A stretch of DNA of 64,000 bases from Mesobacillus zeae (lineage in GTDB: Bacteria; Bacillota; Bacilli; Bacillales; Cytobacillaceae), in assembly GCF_003570705.1 (NCBI RefSeq), contig NZ_QWVT01000019.1, forward strand, positions 1 through 64,000, written 5' to 3'. Both the position numbers and the translations under genes were made by a program. The notes below the pieces were generated by a model. That model had not been told where the DNA came from, made no database searches, and was given only the letters and a program-made list of their open reading frames with translations. Below are positions 61,978-64,000 of this stretch, one piece after another. Each line of letters starts with the position of its first letter. Positions within the stretch are counted from its first letter, which is position 1.

Positions 61978-62754
61978 TTATTTCCCTTTAAAGTGAGGCT
62001 TTCGTTTTTCGCTGAAGGCAGCTAGAGCCTCCAGCCTGTCTTCGGTTGGAATAGTTACCTCGTAGGCTTTTCGTTCGAGCTGCAAACCTGTCTGCAAATC
62101 CACATTCATTCCCTGCTTCACTGCAAATTTCGCCTGAATGAGAGCTACAGGCCCATTGGCTAGCATACTGCCGGCAAGTTCTTCACAGGCTGGCAGGAGT
62201 CCTTCTGCTTCCGTTACTGAATTGACCAGATGAAGATCATAAGCCTCCTGCGCGGTCAGTTTCCTTGCTGTCAAAATCAGTTCAAGTGCTTTTGCTTGGC
62301 CAATCAGCCTCGGCAGCCGCTGTGTCCCTCCAGCACCCGGTATGATTGCAAGCCCGGTTTCTGTCAACCCCATCAAGGCATTCCTGGATGCCAACCTGAA
62401 GTCACACGCAAGGGCAAGCTCCATTCCCCCTCCAAAAGCAAACCCGTTAATGGCTGCTATAGTAGGCTGCGGGAGCTGGTCAATGCTCGTGAATACATCC
62501 CCTATTTTGTAGAGGTTCCGCTTTACTTCTTCATCCGACAGTGTCTTTCTTTCCTTAAGATCCGCTCCGACGCTGAACGCCTTTTCTCCCATTCCTGTAA
62601 AAATGACAGCCCGGACTTCCCGGTCCGTGCGAATTTTCTCCACTGCCTGCTGCAGTTCGGACAATGTCTCATAATTAAAAGCATTCAGGCTGTCTGGCCT
62701 GTTAAGGGTTACCACACCGATATGTCCCCTTTGTTCATAAACAATATTGTTCAC
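61978..62754 (-). CDS. Enoyl-CoA hydratase/isomerase (crotonase)
   Basis: The 258 residues have the oxyanion-hole region AAINGFAFGGGMELALACDFRLAS and GLAIIPGAGGTQRLPRLIG, with TARKLTAQEAYDLHLVNSV after it. It probably hydrates enoyl-CoA in fatty acid or acyl-CoA catabolism, although isomerase alternatives exist. The start is GTG (62754) with GGGGGAGG eight bases upstream. It follows an lcfB-like ligase, suggesting fatty acid degradation. Confidence 0.87.
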   Translation of the reverse strand: MNNIVYEQRGHIGVVTLNRPDSLNAFNYETLSELQQAVEKIRTDREVRAVIFTGMGEKAFSVGADLKERKTLSDEEVKRNLYKIGDVFTSIDQLPQPTIAAINGFAFGGGMELALACDFRLASRNALMGLTETGLAIIPGAGGTQRLPRLIGQAKALELILTARKLTAQEAYDLHLVNSVTEAEGLLPACEELAGSMLANGPVALIQAKFAVKQGMNVDLQTGLQLERKAYEVTIPTEDRLEALAAFSEKRKPHFKGK

Positions 62755-62790
62755 TTTGCCATCCTCCCCCTGTTGGTGTTACCTTTTCTC

Positions 62791-62817
62791 CATGAGAAAG
62801 AAAAAATCCTTCTCATG
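62791..62817. repeat. Inverted repeat between lcfB-like and enoyl-CoA hydratase genes
   Basis: CATGAGAA and TTCTCATG are perfect 8-base arms with an 11-base spacer, between the lcfB terminator and the enoyl-CoA hydratase start. It has no T-tract on either side that would make it a terminator, so it may be an operator or leader hairpin. Confidence 0.5.
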
Positions 62818-62832
62818 AAAGATGGTTACATG

Positions 62833-62866
62833 AAAAAAGGCAGGCCATTTCAGCCTGCCTCTTTAA
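62833..62866 (-). terminator. Terminator of the lcfB-like gene
   Basis: AGGCAGGC pairs with GCCTGCCT over CATTTCA, then T-rich on the minus strand, directly after the stop. Confidence 0.83.
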
Positions 62867-62869
62867 GCT

Positions 62870-64000
62870 TCAGCTTTGCTGAAGTACTTGTTTCCTTAAA
62901 GCCCGACGCAAAATCTTGCCAGTTGTGTTTTTCGGAAGTTCCGCTAAAAACTCAATAGAATTCGGGACTTTATATTTTGCCAGATGCTCCCGGCAGTAGG
63001 AAATGAGGTCTTCCTCTGTCAAAGCAGGGTTTTTGCTGACAACAAAGCTTCTCACGGCTTCGCCAAAGTTCGGGTCGGGAACACCAAGCACTGCCACCTC
63101 CACGACATCGGGATGACTGTACAGCACTTCCTCCACTTCGCGGGGATATACATTGTATCCGCCGACAAGAATCAATTCCTTTTTGCGATCAACGATATAG
63201 AAATAGCCTTCCTCATCCATTCGGGCGAGGTCTCCTGTATACAGCCAGCCTTCCCTGATGGCCGCCGCCGTCTCTTCAGGCATTTTATAATAGCCTTTCA
63301 TCACGTTCGGGCCGCGAACAATCAATTCGCCAACTTCACCTGGGGTCACCTCTTCCCCAAGCTCGCTGACAACCTTATTCTCAACATTGACGATTGACCT
63401 TCCGATCGAACCTGCTTTCCGCGGACGGTCCAGCGGGTTAAAGCATGTTACCGGAGAAGCTTCGGATAAACCGTAGCCTTCAGAGACGGCTACATTGAAC
63501 TTCTTCTCAAAATTTTCGAGAAGGGCCACAGGAAGCGATGCTCCTCCTGAAATACAGAGCCTCAAAGATTTCATATCTTCCGCGTCTCCTTCAGGGTACT
63601 GATAAAGGAAGTTATACATCGTTGGGACTCCAGCAAATACTGTCGGCTCGTACTTTTTTGCAAGGCGAAAAATTTCCTTTGGGCTAAATCTCGGCACGAT
63701 GAGCAATGTTCCGCCGTTCATTAACGGCGCATTCAGAACAACCGTTAGGCAAAAGACATGGAACATTGGAAGCGCAGTGACCACCCTGTCATCCTCATTG
63801 ATTTTTAAATAGTCCGCCACATCCTGCGCGTTACTGAACAGATTGCGGTGTGTAAGCATAGCCCCTTTTGGTTTCCCGGTTGTCCCTGATGTATAAAGGA
63901 TGATAGCCGTATCATCCTCCCCTAGATCAGGGCCTTCATAGTTGGGGCTTCCGATTGAAACGACATCAGCAAACGCTTTCATTTTATCTGTCATTCCGCC
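62870..64000 (-). CDS. lcfB: Long-chain fatty acid-CoA ligase (LcfB/YhfL-like), 3' part
   Basis: This AMP-forming acyl-CoA synthetase is cut by the window end at 64000. About 376 C-terminal residues are visible, including the P-loop [20 protein letters not shown], the GWLYTGD hinge and the catalytic lysine in [11 protein letters not shown]. The 5' end, with the substrate-entry half and promoter, lies outside. Gene order with an enoyl-CoA hydratase downstream suggests fatty acid activation and degradation. No TGAATGA-type FadR site was seen in the visible part. Confidence 0.92.
   Translation of the reverse strand, partial: GGMTDKMKAFADVVSIGSPNYEGPDLGEDDTAIILYTSGTTGKPKGAMLTHRNLFSNAQDVADYLKINEDDRVVTALPMFHVFCLTVVLNAPLMNGGTLLIVPRFSPKEIFRLAKKYEPTVFAGVPTMYNFLYQYPEGDAEDMKSLRLCISGGASLPVALLENFEKKFNVAVSEGYGLSEASPVTCFNPLDRPRKAGSIGRSIVNVENKVVSELGEEVTPGEVGELIVRGPNVMKGYYKMPEETAAAIREGWLYTGDLARMDEEGYFYIVDRKKELILVGGYNVYPREVEEVLYSHPDVVEVAVLGVPDPNFGEAVRSFVVSKNPALTEEDLISYCREHLAKYKVPNSIEFLAELPKNTTGKILRRALRKQVLQQS

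Noticed and set aside
1-64000. tRNA, rRNA, CRISPR, prophage, transposase or att-site features
   Set aside because: No supporting sequence patterns were seen. No regularly spaced repeats, integrase or transposase motifs, or conserved rRNA stretches occur.

Overview
The window is ordinary chromosome of an endospore-forming, low-to-mid GC Gram-positive of the family Bacillaceae that is not Bacillus subtilis. Evidence for this is a complete gerPABCDEF spore-coat/germination operon behind a sigma-K-type promoter, comK with its IDEAL-domain neighbour, a BsuPI-type inhibitor, strong AGGAGG-type ribosome-binding sites with many TTG/GTG starts, and CtsR, LexA, ARG and FNR operators of Bacillus type. 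No rRNA, tRNA, CRISPR, prophage or insertion sequence was found.

Layout. 0-3 kb: clpB with a CtsR-like operator, and yjzC. 3-11.7 kb: the arginine operon argC-argJ-argB-argD-carA-carB on the minus strand, with an ARG box and a promoter before argC but no argF after carB. 11.9-22.6 kb: an anaerobic/nitrate block containing a YwiC-like protein, a shortened NarI-like protein, mobB, moeA, the di-iron repair protein scdA, cardiolipin synthase, moaA, fnr, a radical SAM/SPASM enzyme and narK. Four of its promoters carry FNR-type boxes centred 41.5 bases before the predicted start. 22.8-30 kb: the yit cluster (yitW, yitV, yitU, small genes, BsuPI-like protein, yitT, DegV, a DUF3941-like protein, cvfB, yajQ). 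30-45 kb: CoA-disulfide reductase/rhodanese behind a CsoR/CstR-like palindrome, an SDR, a membrane-anchored GH13 protein with altered motifs, asparagine synthetase, a FIST-GGDEF-EAL gene broken by a stop codon, yisL, an acetyltransferase, a frameshifted DUF1672 lipoprotein, a YisK-like FAH protein, a DUF418 protein and an acyl-CoA synthetase. 45-54.6 kb: gerP and addBA. 54.8-64 kb: sipV, a TVP38 protein, an LCP protein, yhjD with a LexA box, comK and yhzC, an M48 protease, azlCD, an enoyl-CoA hydratase and the 3' part of an lcfB-like ligase.

From memory of the B. subtilis map, gene order runs roughly collinear (inverted) with its yhf-yhj-addBA-gerP-yis-yit-arg region. The nitrate block looks like an insertion into this frame, and argF and sbcDC are missing from their expected places. 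The clearest biology is the FNR-controlled block: Fnr with a C-terminal Cys cluster, its target boxes, nitrate transport, molybdenum-cofactor synthesis and nitrosative/Fe-S repair sit together. I found no convincing wholly new multi-gene system. The best leads are the shortened NarI-like protein, the GH13 protein with substituted substrate-binding residues, the SPASM enzyme of unknown substrate under FNR, and several operator sites.
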